From positions 1-64,000 of the forward strand of contig CAWGWA010000007.1 in the NCBI GenBank assembly GCA_963826105.1: DNA of 64,000 nt, read 5' to 3'. Both the position numbers and the translations under genes were made by a program. The notes under the pieces are model-generated. The model was not told the DNA's origin, did not search any database, and worked only from the letters and a program-made list of their open reading frames with translations. This DNA is from WHTI01 sp963826105. GTDB lineage: Bacteria > Actinomycetota > CADDZG01 > WHSQ01. Shown here piece by piece: positions 34,592-43,632 of the stretch (position 1 is the stretch's first letter; every line of letters starts with the position of its first letter).

Positions 34592-34715
34592 CATTTCCGC
34601 CTCCTTTCCGGTCATGCGATCCACGACGCCGATTCTTGTCGTACCCCATCATTAACGTGACTCCCAGAACGGCACACGCTACGTCACGAGGGTCGCCCGA
34701 CAAAGGGAGTGAAGC

Positions 34716-34946
34716 ATGAAGATCGAGTGCAGCAACTGCGAGATGTATCAGTCGGAGCACTGTGACGACTGTCTGGTCACTGCCGTCCTGCACCCACTCA
34801 CAGACACGGTCGAGATCGATGACGATCTCGAGTCGTCCCTGGGAGCGTTGCAGCAGGCGGGCCTTATCCCGGTCCTTCGTTTCCGCCCGCGCTCTCAGCC
34901 GCCGGAGCCGACCGCCGAAGCACAAGCCGAGCCCGAGGCGATCTAG
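34716..34946 (+). CDS. Small cysteine-rich zinc-binding protein, unknown
   Basis: 76 residues. Four cysteines C5, C8, C16 and C19 (CSNCEMYQSEHCDDC) form a compact zinc knuckle; the rest is acidic with a Pro/Glu/Ala-rich tail. GGGAG precedes the ATG by 7 nt. Followed after 26 nt by the M48 protease. A structural role in a larger complex is possible; no function can be assigned. Confidence 0.65.
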   Translation: MKIECSNCEMYQSEHCDDCLVTAVLHPLTDTVEIDDDLESSLGALQQAGLIPVLRFRPRSQPPEPTAEAQAEPEAI

Positions 34947-34972
34947 CCGCGGCGCTCGTCTACCCTTCGGGG

Positions 34973-36235
34973 ATGAGCATCACTCGGGTCCTTCTCGTGA
35001 TCGCGCTCTTGGCGATGGCCGCGGGGGGCACCATCGCGCTGGTCTCCCGTACCCCCGCATCGATCCGGTCCGAAGCGCGCAGTGGGTCGACCGATCCGGC
35101 CCTCGGTTCGACCTTCACCGACGATCAGGTCGCATCCCACGGCGACTACCGTGGCCCCGCCTATCTCGCGTATCTACTGACGCTCGTGGTCAACATCGTC
35201 GTGTTGATCGTCCTCGCTCGCGGTCCGCTCGGGACCGTCCTCGAGAAAACCGACTCGTGGCCCGGGGGGTGGATCACGAGGACGCTGGTCGCCTCAGCTT
35301 TCGTGGCGCTGGCGCTGTGGCTGGCGACCCTTCCGCTCGGCTACGTCCGTGCTCAAGGGATGGGTCGCGCGTGGGGACTGTCGACCCAGGACACGGCAGG
35401 ATGGTTGAACGACCAACTCCGCGGCGCGGGGGTCGGGCTCGTGATCGCGGCGATCGCGGCGATCGCATTCTTCGGAGTGGTCCGGTGGCAGCCGAAAGCA
35501 TGGTGGTGGATCGGCTGGGCCACCTTCTCCTTTCTCACCGCGGTCCTGGTGTTCCTCTGGCCGCTCGTCATCGCTCCGCTGTTCAACCGCTTCACCCCGC
35601 TCGAGGCGGGGCCACTCAGGGATCGGGTCGTTGCCCTGGCGGCGAGTGCAGGTGTCGAGGTCGGCGACGTGTTGGTGTCCGACGCATCTCGACGAACGAC
35701 GGCCGAGAACGCCTACGTTGCGGGGCTCTTTGGCAGCAAGCAACTGGTGCTGTACGACACGCTGATCGAGAACGGCGATGAGGACGAGACCGCGTTCGTG
35801 GTGGCTCATGAGCTGGGTCACAAGGTTGAGAACCACGTCGCTCAGGGTGTCGCCCTCTCGGTCCTGGGGCTGCTCCTGTCGTTCGTGGCGCTCCGATGGC
35901 TGGCCTCGACCGAAGGCCCGTGGAGGTGGGCGGGGGCCTCGGGGATCGGCGACATCCGGGCCTTACCGGTCTTGCTCTTGTTCGCGATCGCGGCGACCTT
36001 CGTGGCTATGCCTTTCGAGAACGCCATTTCGAGGAGGCAGGAGGCAGCCGCCGATCGGATCGCCATCGGTCTCACGGAAGATCCCGCGACGGCCACCAGG
36101 GTCTTCCGCCGTCTGGCCCTCTCCAACATCTCCGATCTCCGGCCCCCAAGGATCGCGGTGTGGCTCTTCTTTACGCACCCACCGACCCCGGATCGGATCG
36201 ACGAACTTATGGTGGGCCCCGGCCCAAAGGCCTAG
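34973..36235 (+). CDS. M48-family membrane zinc protease (Ste24-like)
   Basis: 420-residue multi-pass membrane metalloprotease related to CAAX protease Ste24. Hydrophobic segments at about 5-25, 65-85, 100-120, 140-165, 175-205, 290-315 and 325-345. Active site HELGH (279-283), with the third ligand Glu in SRRQEAAADR (about 350). The C-terminal THPPTPDRI motif is characteristic of M48. Bacterial members degrade or process membrane proteins. No CAAX-type substrate is evident. Confidence 0.91.
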   Translation: MSITRVLLVIALLAMAAGGTIALVSRTPASIRSEARSGSTDPALGSTFTDDQVASHGDYRGPAYLAYLLTLVVNIVVLIVLARGPLGTVLEKTDSWPGGWITRTLVASAFVALALWLATLPLGYVRAQGMGRAWGLSTQDTAGWLNDQLRGAGVGLVIAAIAAIAFFGVVRWQPKAWWWIGWATFSFLTAVLVFLWPLVIAPLFNRFTPLEAGPLRDRVVALAASAGVEVGDVLVSDASRRTTAENAYVAGLFGSKQLVLYDTLIENGDEDETAFVVAHELGHKVENHVAQGVALSVLGLLLSFVALRWLASTEGPWRWAGASGIGDIRALPVLLLFAIAATFVAMPFENAISRRQEAAADRIAIGLTEDPATATRVFRRLALSNISDLRPPRIAVWLFFTHPPTPDRIDELMVGPGPKA

Positions 36236-36291
36236 ACTCAGGCCACAACAGGCGTCCGAGTCGCTCAGCCGAACCGAAAAGGGGACCCCCG

Positions 36292-38163
36292 ATGGCACCG
36301 CAGACCCTCGTCGAACTTTTCTGGGATAGAACGGCCAGCACCCCCACGAAGAGCGCCCTCCGCTACAAGTTGGACGGGGCGTGGACCGACATCTCGTGGG
36401 CCGAGTACGGCGCGCACGTCAAGGACGCGGCCAAGGGGCTTCTTTCCTTAGGGTTCTCCGCCGGCGACAAGATGAGCCTTCTGTCCAAGAACCGGCCGGC
36501 GTGGCACATCGCCGACATGGCCTGTCTTTCGATCGGGGGCGCTACGGCTCCCGTCTACACCACCAACTCACCCGAGCAGGTCGCCTACATCGTCGAGCAC
36601 TCGGACTCGAAGGTCGCGGTCGTCGAAGACATGGACCAGCTCGAGAAGATCTTGAAGATGCAAGCCGAGCTCCCCAAGCTCGAGAAGGTCGTCGTCATCG
36701 CCGGCTACGACGGTAGCGACGACGCCGGGCTCGTGATGTCGTGGGACGACTTCATCGCCGCCGGGAAGGAGATCCCGGATGGGACCTTCACGGAGGCGAG
36801 GGCGGGAGTCGGCCCTTCGGACCTCGCCACCTTCGTGTACACGTCCGGGACGACCGGACCCCCGAAGGCCGTCATGCTGACCCACGCCAACATCTGGTTT
36901 ACATGCGAGTCGGGCCGCCAGATGATCGCTCCGGCCGATCCCGCCAACTCCCGGACGATCTCGTATCTGCCGCTATCCCATATCGCGGAGCGGATGATCA
37001 GTCACTTCCTTCACATCTATTACGGATCGCAGACGTGGTTCGCGGAGTCGCTCGACACCTTGATGGACGACCTCAAGCAGGTGAAGCCGACCTACTTCTT
37101 CGCGGTGCCGCGCGTGTGGGAGAAGTTCTACGCCGGCATCCAGGGAAAGCTCGCGGCCGCGGATCCCCACGACCGCAAGGTCAAGCTTGCATTGAGTGCG
37201 ATCGCCGCGGGCCGCGAGGTCGCGAAGCACGAGCAGGCCGCCGTCTCGGCCGGTAAGCGGCTGTCCGACGCCAGGGTTCCGGTTGGACTCAAGGTGAAGC
37301 ATCGTGTGCTCGACAAGCTGGTGCTCACGAAGCTGCGCGAGGCGATCGGTCTCGAGCAGTGTGAGCTTCCCCTGTCGGCCGCTGCCCCGCTGAATCCCGA
37401 GCTCATCTGGTTCTTCCACTCGATCGGCGTCAAGATCTCCGAGGGTTACGGCCAGAGCGAGGACAACGGCCCGACTACATGGAACCCGATCGAGGCCGTC
37501 AAGATCGGTTCGGTCGGTAAGCCGATGCCGGGCGTCGAGGTCAAGATCGCGGCCGACGGCGAGATCCTCGCGCGCGGCGCCAATGTCACTCCTGGCTACT
37601 ACAAGGACGAGGTTGCAACCGCCGAGTTGATCGACGCCGAGGGATGGATGCACTCGGGTGACGTCGGCCACTTGGACGAGCACAACTACCTGAAGATCAC
37701 CGACCGCAAGAAGGACCTGATCATCACCGCGGGTGGCAAGAACATCGCTCCCCAGGAACTCGAGAACCGCATCAAGTTCCACGAGCTGATCTCGCAGGTT
37801 GTGGTGATCGGCGACCGGCGGCCCTTCCTCACCGCTCTCATCACCCTTGACGAAGAGAAGGCTCCATCGTGGGCGGCGGTCCGTGGCATCGAGGGAGACC
37901 TCGCGGCCATCGCCGGTCACGAACTGACCCTCAAGGAGCTCGAGGTCTGGATGGATTCCATCAACGAGAAGCTGGCCAAGGTCGAGGGCATCAAGAAGTT
38001 CCGGGTGCTCGAGCGGGATTTCCGCCAGGAGGACAACGAGATCACCCCGACCCTCAAGGTCAAGCGCCGCCAGATCAACGAGATCTTCGAGCCGGCCATC
38101 GAGGCCATGTACCAGAAGGACACCCCCGCCTCGGGCGCAGTTTCAGCCCCCGAACGCAAATAG
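36292..38163 (+). CDS. Long-chain fatty-acid-CoA ligase (AMP-dependent synthetase)
   Basis: 623-residue ANL-superfamily ligase that activates fatty acids via acyl-AMP to acyl-CoA. ATP-binding loop YTSGTTGPPKAVMLTH, the A5 motif EGYGQSEDNGPTTWN, HSGDVGHLDEHNYLKITDRKKDLI and the catalytic Lys region near the C-terminus (TPTLKVKRRQINE). Length and motifs fit the FadD15-type long-chain group. ATG at 36292 after GAAAAGGGGA; the frame extends upstream only inside the protease gene. Sits upstream of panB. Confidence 0.92.
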   Translation: MAPQTLVELFWDRTASTPTKSALRYKLDGAWTDISWAEYGAHVKDAAKGLLSLGFSAGDKMSLLSKNRPAWHIADMACLSIGGATAPVYTTNSPEQVAYIVEHSDSKVAVVEDMDQLEKILKMQAELPKLEKVVVIAGYDGSDDAGLVMSWDDFIAAGKEIPDGTFTEARAGVGPSDLATFVYTSGTTGPPKAVMLTHANIWFTCESGRQMIAPADPANSRTISYLPLSHIAERMISHFLHIYYGSQTWFAESLDTLMDDLKQVKPTYFFAVPRVWEKFYAGIQGKLAAADPHDRKVKLALSAIAAGREVAKHEQAAVSAGKRLSDARVPVGLKVKHRVLDKLVLTKLREAIGLEQCELPLSAAAPLNPELIWFFHSIGVKISEGYGQSEDNGPTTWNPIEAVKIGSVGKPMPGVEVKIAADGEILARGANVTPGYYKDEVATAELIDAEGWMHSGDVGHLDEHNYLKITDRKKDLIITAGGKNIAPQELENRIKFHELISQVVVIGDRRPFLTALITLDEEKAPSWAAVRGIEGDLAAIAGHELTLKELEVWMDSINEKLAKVEGIKKFRVLERDFRQEDNEITPTLKVKRRQINEIFEPAIEAMYQKDTPASGAVSAPERK

Positions 38164-38209
38164 CAGCTAGAATCTTTTCAACAGCGTCTACCTGAGATGG
38201 AGGCGACCG

Positions 38210-39004
38210 ATGCCGATCACTGTGCGCGACATCCGCGCGTTCAAGGAGCGCAAAGAGCGCTTCGCGATGCTCACCTGCTACGACGCGCTTTCGGCGCGCC
38301 TGCTCGACGAAGCGGGTATCCCGTTGTTGCTCGTGGGGGACACGCTGGCGATGGTGGTCCTGGGTCACGACTCGACCCTCCCCGTGACGGTGGACGAGAT
38401 GCTCCACCACACCCGTGCCGTTCGGCGCGGGGCGAAAGATGCGTTCGTCGTCGGCGACATGCCGTTCATGAGCTATCAGGGCTCGCTCGATGAGGGGATC
38501 CACAACGCGGGTCGCTTCCTCAAAGAGGCCGGGGCGAACTGCGTCAAGCTCGAAGGAGGCGGCCGGGTCCTCGAGCTCGTCTCCCGTCTTACCGATGCCG
38601 GGATCCCGGTCATGGGTCATCTCGGATTGACCCCTCAGTCGGTTCACCAGTTCGGGGGCTACCGGGTGCAGGGTCGTACCGACGAGCAGGCCCACCAACT
38701 GGTCAAGGACGCGAAATCTCTGGAGGCGGCCGGCGCTTTCTCCGTAGTCCTCGAAGCGGTTCCCTCGGACGTGGCTAAAGAGGTCACTGCGAGCCTCGAG
38801 ATCCCGACGATCGGGATCGGAGCGGGACCTCATTGCGACGGCCAGGTGCTGGTGTTCCACGACTTCTTGGGGATCACTCCTGGAAAACTGCCTCGCTTCG
38901 TGAAGCGCTATGCGAACCTCGGCGACGAGATCCGTGCCGCCGCGCAGGCGTACGCCTCGGAGGTCGCAGAGGGCATCTACCCGGCCCCCGAGCACTCGTA
39001 CTGA
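38210..39004 (+). CDS. panB: 3-methyl-2-oxobutanoate hydroxymethyltransferase
   Basis: 264-residue TIM-barrel enzyme of pantothenate synthesis: adds a hydroxymethyl group from methylene-THF to alpha-ketoisovalerate, giving ketopantoate. Motifs: MLTCYDALSARLLDEAG, LLVGDTLAMVVLGHDST, GDMPFMSYQ, VKLEGG, GHLGLTPQSVHQFGGY, VLEAVP and IPTIGIGAGPHCDGQVLV. Full length. No panC or panE nearby. Confidence 0.96.
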   Translation: MPITVRDIRAFKERKERFAMLTCYDALSARLLDEAGIPLLLVGDTLAMVVLGHDSTLPVTVDEMLHHTRAVRRGAKDAFVVGDMPFMSYQGSLDEGIHNAGRFLKEAGANCVKLEGGGRVLELVSRLTDAGIPVMGHLGLTPQSVHQFGGYRVQGRTDEQAHQLVKDAKSLEAAGAFSVVLEAVPSDVAKEVTASLEIPTIGIGAGPHCDGQVLVFHDFLGITPGKLPRFVKRYANLGDEIRAAAQAYASEVAEGIYPAPEHSY

Positions 39005-39122
39005 GCGCCCACGCTCAAGAAACACCGGCTCCCCTCCGATTCCTAGGTAGAGAGCCGCTAAACCGCGCCCGAGGACATGGTGTGGAGGATGATTGCTCAC
39101 GGGCGATGGGAGACCGAACCAG

Positions 39123-39887
39123 ATGAACGCGACGATGAGGTGCCAGAACTGTGGTGGCCTCAATCCCGCGACTGCAGAATGGTGCGGTCAGTGCATGAAG
39201 CGCTTCAGCGCTCCGCCGCCACCCCCGCCACTTCCCACCGAACCGATCGCCACGGTCGATGCGACCTCCGTGGTTCCCGATGACGGAACGAGGGGGGCCA
39301 TCGCCGCCGGATTGAGGCATAAGGCGACCCTGGGAGCGGGAACGGCCATGTCCGGCGAACCCGCTTTGGGAGCTGCGGCGACCTTGGAGCGCGGTCCCTT
39401 CACCGTGGTGGGCGAATCGGTCGCGTGGCGATGCGCACAGTGCGGAACGTCTAACCCGATCGACGAGGCCTTCTGCTCGGCATGCGCGAGTCCGTTCGCG
39501 ATCACGATGGAGGAACCGGACGTGATCCGAACCTCCGACCCAAGGACCGCGGCGTTCCTTTCGCTGCTGTTCCCCGGCATGGGGCATGCCTACATCGGTG
39601 ACTGGGGAGCCGCCCTGGCCCGCGCGGTCCTGAGTTTTTGGGTGCTGGGGCTCACCCTGCTCATGTCCATCGGGAGCGATATCCCTGGGTCGATCGGACT
39701 TGCTCTCATCCTGGGCTGCGCCGCGTTTGGACTTTGGTTGATCGCGGCGCACGATGCCTACCGCTCGGCTACCGGGGTCGAGGCCCTGGTGATCCTGAGG
39801 GGGAGGCGTTATCTCTACGTGACCGTCGGCCTGCTCGGCACCCTGTTCCTGGGACTCGTGCTGGCGACGTTCGCGTCGCGCCTCTAG
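39123..39887 (+). CDS. Double zinc-ribbon membrane protein
   Basis: About 254 residues. A first zinc ribbon (CQNC then CGQC, residues 7-24), a Pro-rich linker, a second ribbon (CAQC then CSAC, about residues 100-118), then a membrane domain with about four hydrophobic helices. The latter contains FPGMGHAYIGDWGAALARA, the motif of TM2-like or zinc-ribbon-TM proteins. Function unknown. Start could be ATG 39123 or 39135. The 118 nt upstream hold no gene that I can see. Confidence 0.78.
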   Translation: MNATMRCQNCGGLNPATAEWCGQCMKRFSAPPPPPPLPTEPIATVDATSVVPDDGTRGAIAAGLRHKATLGAGTAMSGEPALGAAATLERGPFTVVGESVAWRCAQCGTSNPIDEAFCSACASPFAITMEEPDVIRTSDPRTAAFLSLLFPGMGHAYIGDWGAALARAVLSFWVLGLTLLMSIGSDIPGSIGLALILGCAAFGLWLIAAHDAYRSATGVEALVILRGRRYLYVTVGLLGTLFLGLVLATFASRL

Positions 39888-39908
39888 CACCCCTCGTATC
39901 CTGCTCCG

Positions 39909-40703
39909 GTGGCTATCTTCGTCGTATCCGATGTTCATGGGGCCGCGGAGTCACTGAGCCGGGCGGTACCGGCCGGAGGCACCCTGATCCTCCTCGGCGA
40001 CCTGATCAACTTCATCGACTACCTGTCCATGACCGGGATCCTCGTCGACGTCTTCTCCGAAGAGGCGGTCAGCAGCGTCGTCCGCCTTCGCACGGAGGGT
40101 CGTCTCGAAGAAGCACGCGAGGCGATGCGGACCCGCGCCGAGGGTCGTGAGGATGAGATCCAGCAAGAGATCGGCCGGCGCGTGCGCGAGCAGTACTCGG
40201 CTGTGTTCGATGCGATGCCTCAGGGCACGTACATGATCCTCGGTAACGTCGACAATCCCGCTCTGGCCCACTCCTACGCAGAGGCTCATGGAGGCGTTCA
40301 TGAGTGCAACGGTCGTACTTTCGAGATCGAGGGACAACGCTTCGGGTTCATCGGAGGTGCGCTCCCCACACCGCTCCATGTGGCGGGCGAAGTTACCGAG
40401 GAGGAGATGGCCGCATCGATCGGTGCTCTGGGAGAGGTCGATGTGCTCTGTTCCCATATCCCTCCGGCGGTGCCCGAACTCTGCTTCGACACCGTCGCCC
40501 GGAAGTCCGAGCGGGGGAGCGAGGATCTGCTCGAGTTCCTCCACGATGTGAAGCCTGCCCGCCACTATTTCGGACACGTCCACCAGCCGCTCGTCTCGAG
40601 CATGTACGTCGGGGAGACCCTCTGTATCAACGTCGGCTACTTCCGCAAGACGGCCCGGGCGTTCCCTCACGACCTCGACTACGCTCGCCTCGACAACCAT
40701 TGA
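39909..40703 (+). CDS. Calcineurin-like metallophosphoesterase
   Basis: 264-residue cytoplasmic phosphoesterase. Dimetal motifs in order: SDVHG (D8, H10), LLGDLIN, ILGNVDNP (the GNHD equivalent with Asp in place of His-Asp), CSHIPP and YFGHVHQP. The long helical insertion (about 60-105) is family-like. GTG start at 39909 (VAIFVVSDVHG). Substrate could be a cyclic or nucleoside phosphate. It heads a plus-strand series with the SRPBCC and ArsA genes. Confidence 0.86.
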   Translation: MAIFVVSDVHGAAESLSRAVPAGGTLILLGDLINFIDYLSMTGILVDVFSEEAVSSVVRLRTEGRLEEAREAMRTRAEGREDEIQQEIGRRVREQYSAVFDAMPQGTYMILGNVDNPALAHSYAEAHGGVHECNGRTFEIEGQRFGFIGGALPTPLHVAGEVTEEEMAASIGALGEVDVLCSHIPPAVPELCFDTVARKSERGSEDLLEFLHDVKPARHYFGHVHQPLVSSMYVGETLCINVGYFRKTARAFPHDLDYARLDNH

Positions 40704-40719
40704 TCCGAAGGAGATCCTC

Positions 40720-41151
40720 ATGGCCGAGAGCGTGAAGGACAACATCGACATCGAGGCGTCCGTGGAGGACATCTTCAAGGTCGCCACCGATCTCGAGGCC
40801 TATCCCGAGTGGAACGCCAACATCAAGAAGGTCGAGATCAAAGAGACCGACGATGAGGGGCGACCGTCGAAGGCGTACTTCGAGGTCGATCTCAAGCTCA
40901 AGCAGGTTGCCTACACCCTCGGGTACGACTACTCCAGTGCGCCCGAGTCCTTCTCCTGGAAGCTGATCGAGGGTGAGGTCAAGGAGTTGTCCGGGTCGTA
41001 CTCGTTCGACGGGTTCGACGACGTCACCGAGGTGACCTACGAGATGAAAGCCGATCCGGGTTTCAAGATCCCCAGCATGCTCCGCCGTCAGGTCGAGAAG
41101 GCCGTCGTCAAGGGAGCCCTGGAGGATCTCAAGAAGCGCGTCGAGGGTTGA
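40720..41151 (+). CDS. SRPBCC (START-like) lipid/ligand-binding protein
   Basis: 143-residue protein of the polyketide-cyclase/START fold: MAESVKDNIDIEAS strand, EDIFKVATDLEAYPEWN, and a long C-terminal helix ending EDLKKRVEG. It probably binds a hydrophobic ligand. AAGGAG lies 9 nt upstream of ATG. In actinobacteria this gene often precedes an ArsA-family ATPase, as here (16 nt gap), suggesting a shared but unknown process. Confidence 0.87.
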   Translation: MAESVKDNIDIEASVEDIFKVATDLEAYPEWNANIKKVEIKETDDEGRPSKAYFEVDLKLKQVAYTLGYDYSSAPESFSWKLIEGEVKELSGSYSFDGFDDVTEVTYEMKADPGFKIPSMLRRQVEKAVVKGALEDLKKRVEG

Positions 41152-41167
41152 CAGGGGTCTGGCTTCG

Positions 41168-42355
41168 ATGAGGGTTGTTCTCTTCACTGGCAAGGGCGGC
41201 GTCGGTAAGACGACGATCGCGTCTGCGACCGCGCTGAAGATCGCCGCGGCGGGACACAAGACCCTGCTGATGTCGACCGACCCCGCTCACTCGCTCGCCG
41301 ACGCCTTCGCGGTCGAGTTGAGCCCGGACCCGACCGAGATCGCCCCGAACCTGTGGGCCGAACAGATCGATCCCCAGCAGCGACTCGAGGAGAACTGGAA
41401 GGACATCCAGCAGCACGCGGTCGCGGTCATGAACTGGGCCGGCTTGGCCGAGGTCGAGGCGGAGGAGCTCTCCGTGATCCCGGGACTCGACGAGCTGTTC
41501 TCACTGGCCGACGTGAAGCGTCACTACGACGAGGATCCGTACGACGTGCTGATCGTCGACTGTGCTCCGACCGGCGAGACCCTGAGGTTGCTGAGCCTCC
41601 CCGACATCATCCAGTGGTACATGGAGCGCATCTTCCCGATAGAACGCCGTGTCATGGGCGTGCTCAGGCCCGTCGCTCGCCGGCTCACTAATCTGCCGCT
41701 GCCCGACGAGGGCGTGTACTCCGCGGTCAAGCGCTTCTACGACAAGCTCGACGGAGTGCGGGAGGTCCTCACCGATCCCGAGACGACGTCGGTGCGTTTG
41801 GTCGTCAATCCCGAACGCATGGTGATCGCCGAAGCGAAGCGGACCTACACCTACCTGAACCTCTTCGGCTATCGCGTCGATGCGGTGATCGCCAACCGGC
41901 TCCTGCCCCCCGAGGTGTCCGATCCCTACTTCGCCCGGTGGAAAGAGATCCAGAAGGACCACCTCAAGACGATCGAGGAGTCCTTCAAGCCGCTGCCCAT
42001 CCTCACCGCACGACTTAGGGACCAGGAGCTCAGCGGGCACGAACTTCTCGCCGATCTCGGTGCCGAGGTCTATGGGGCGCTCGATCCCGCGGCGGTTCTC
42101 TATACGGGTGAATCGATGAGCGTGGCCAAGAGGGGTGAGGACTACGTGCTGTCCCTCGAATTGCCGTTCGCTCGTAAGGAGGAATTGGAGTTGTCTCGCA
42201 AGGAGGACGAACTTTTCGTGAGGGTGGGACCGTACCGGCGCACGATTATGCTGCCGGGGGTCCTTTCGATGCGTGAGGTCGCTTCGGCCGCTCTCGAAGG
42301 TGACCGCATCGAGATCATCTTCCAACGACCATCAACAGAAAGCGAAAGCTCGTGA
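41168..42355 (+). CDS. ArsA/Get3-family ATPase with C-terminal HSP20-like domain
   Basis: 395-residue single-copy ArsA ATPase. P-loop GKGGVGKTT (8-16), switch I STDPAHSLADAF, switch II VDCAPTGETLRLL, A-loop-like NRLLPPEV. After about residue 315 an alpha-crystallin-like beta domain follows (YVLSLELPFARKEEL, FVRVGPYRRTIMLP). No arsenite-binding cysteine set or arsB is visible, so a Get3-like tail-anchored or client-protein targeting role fits better than arsenic export; this is inference. Ends in a GTGA overlap with the next small gene. Confidence 0.9.
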   Translation: MRVVLFTGKGGVGKTTIASATALKIAAAGHKTLLMSTDPAHSLADAFAVELSPDPTEIAPNLWAEQIDPQQRLEENWKDIQQHAVAVMNWAGLAEVEAEELSVIPGLDELFSLADVKRHYDEDPYDVLIVDCAPTGETLRLLSLPDIIQWYMERIFPIERRVMGVLRPVARRLTNLPLPDEGVYSAVKRFYDKLDGVREVLTDPETTSVRLVVNPERMVIAEAKRTYTYLNLFGYRVDAVIANRLLPPEVSDPYFARWKEIQKDHLKTIEESFKPLPILTARLRDQELSGHELLADLGAEVYGALDPAAVLYTGESMSVAKRGEDYVLSLELPFARKEELELSRKEDELFVRVGPYRRTIMLPGVLSMREVASAALEGDRIEIIFQRPSTESESS

Positions 42356-42658
42356 CTGAGAACGAAAGTAGCGAGCGAGCCGCGCGCTGACAGCGATCTC
42401 TTCGGAGCCGCGGACCATGAGCACGGGGACCCCTCCGATTGCGCTTACTGCCCGATCTGCTCGGTGATCGCGGTGGTCCGGAAGACCAACCCAGAGGTCC
42501 TCGAACACCTGGCTGCCGCCGCCCGCGAACTGATCGTTGCGGCTGGGATCTTGCTGGAAGAGGCGGAGAACGTCGTCGGGCGGACCGAGGAGACCGTCGG
42601 GGAATCTGGAGAACCCAACAAGAGATCATCGAAAGTCACCCGGATCGATCTTGGCTGA
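42352..42658 (+). CDS. Small cysteine-motif protein downstream of arsA, one-base frameshift
   Basis: About 100 residues once rejoined. GTG at 42352 makes the usual GTGA overlap with arsA and reads VTENESSERAAR, then TGA at 42388. The sensible remainder, DSDLFGAADHEHGDPSD, CAYCPICS (a C-x2-C-x2-C motif) and a hydrophobic helix LEHLAAAARELIVAAGILLEE, is in the next frame to the TGA at 42658 and has no ATG, GTG or TTG before mid-protein. One extra base near 42385-42388 explains both. Alternatively translation begins at CTG 42356. Function unknown; a comparable gene position after arsA is common in actinobacteria. Confidence 0.65.
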
Positions 42659-43628
42659 GCGATCAGAGTCCCTTTCTGGATCGAGGGTCGCCATCGGCGT
42701 CGACATCGGGGGCACCGCCGTTAAGGCGGCGCTGGTCTCCGAAGCCGGCGTTATCTCGCATCGCACCGAGAAGCCCACCGACCCCCTGGCCGGCACCGCG
42801 TCGATCGTGTCGATCGTCGGCGAGGTTCTAGCGATCGCCGCCACCGAGAACCTCGAAGTGGTGGGCGTAGGAGTTGGTGCTGCGGGTTTCGTCGACTTCG
42901 ACGCCGGGTCAATGACGTTCGCACCGAACCTCGTCTATGAGGATCCCGCCATCGCCGCCGCGGTCGAGAAGGCCGCGCGTACCCCGGTGACGCTCGACAA
43001 CGACGCGAACGCCGCGGCGTGGGGAGAGCGATCGTTCGGGGCCGTTCCGGGGGCGAATGACCTGGTGCTCATGACGCTCGGTACTGGGATCGGCAGCGGC
43101 ATCGTCCAGAACGGGCGTCTCATCCGGGGACATACGGGCACGGGCGCGGAGTTTGGACACACGATCATCGATGTGGGTGGCCCGCTCTGCCGTTGCGGCC
43201 TGAAGGGTTGCATCGAGCAGCTGGCCTCCGGCCAAGCGATCGAAAGGATGGCCCGTGAAGCGATCGCTGAGGACCCCGACAGTTCGATACTCGACTTCGC
43301 CGGGTCGGTTGAGGAGATAACCGGTCTCGACGTGGCCAAGGCAGCGCGCGAGATGGACGAGACCGCCAAAGACGTTCTCCGTCGCGCCGGGACGTATCTC
43401 GGGATCGGTATGTCGAACATTGCCAACCTGTTCGATCCCGAAGTGATCGTGCTGAGTGGAAGCGTGGTCGGAGCCGGGGAGCCGTACCTCGGACCGGCTC
43501 GTGACAAGCTCGCCGAGATGACCGCGGCCCAGAGGCGCCGCCCGATGCGCGTGGTGCTCAGCACGCTGGGGTTCGACGCGGGGATCGTCGGAGCGGCACG
43601 GCAGGCGTTCGACAAGGCCCTGGGCTAG
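42651..43628 (+). CDS. ROK-family glucokinase
   Basis: 325-residue sugar kinase: phosphate-1 motif GVDIGGTAVKAALV, catalytic Asp in LDNDANAAAWGE, LGTGIGSGIVQNG, and the ROK zinc/sugar motif GAEFGHTIID followed by CRCGLKGCIE. Phosphorylates glucose (GlkA type) with ATP in the cytoplasm; polyphosphate use cannot be excluded. TTG start at 42651 overlaps the preceding gene by 8 nt; longer frames lie inside that gene. Confidence 0.91.
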   Translation: MAERSESLSGSRVAIGVDIGGTAVKAALVSEAGVISHRTEKPTDPLAGTASIVSIVGEVLAIAATENLEVVGVGVGAAGFVDFDAGSMTFAPNLVYEDPAIAAAVEKAARTPVTLDNDANAAAWGERSFGAVPGANDLVLMTLGTGIGSGIVQNGRLIRGHTGTGAEFGHTIIDVGGPLCRCGLKGCIEQLASGQAIERMAREAIAEDPDSSILDFAGSVEEITGLDVAKAAREMDETAKDVLRRAGTYLGIGMSNIANLFDPEVIVLSGSVVGAGEPYLGPARDKLAEMTAAQRRRPMRVVLSTLGFDAGIVGAARQAFDKALG

Positions 43629-43632
43629 AACC

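Noticed and set aside
34625..34715. Possible RNA element between the MBL hydrolase and the small zinc protein
   Set aside because: Only a divergent spacer with a GGGAG ribosome site; no conserved structure recognised.
39005..39122. Possible small RNA or gene between panB and the zinc-ribbon membrane protein
   Set aside because: No stable hairpin with T-tract, no tRNA fold and no ORF with a ribosome site seen; left as a plain intergenic region.
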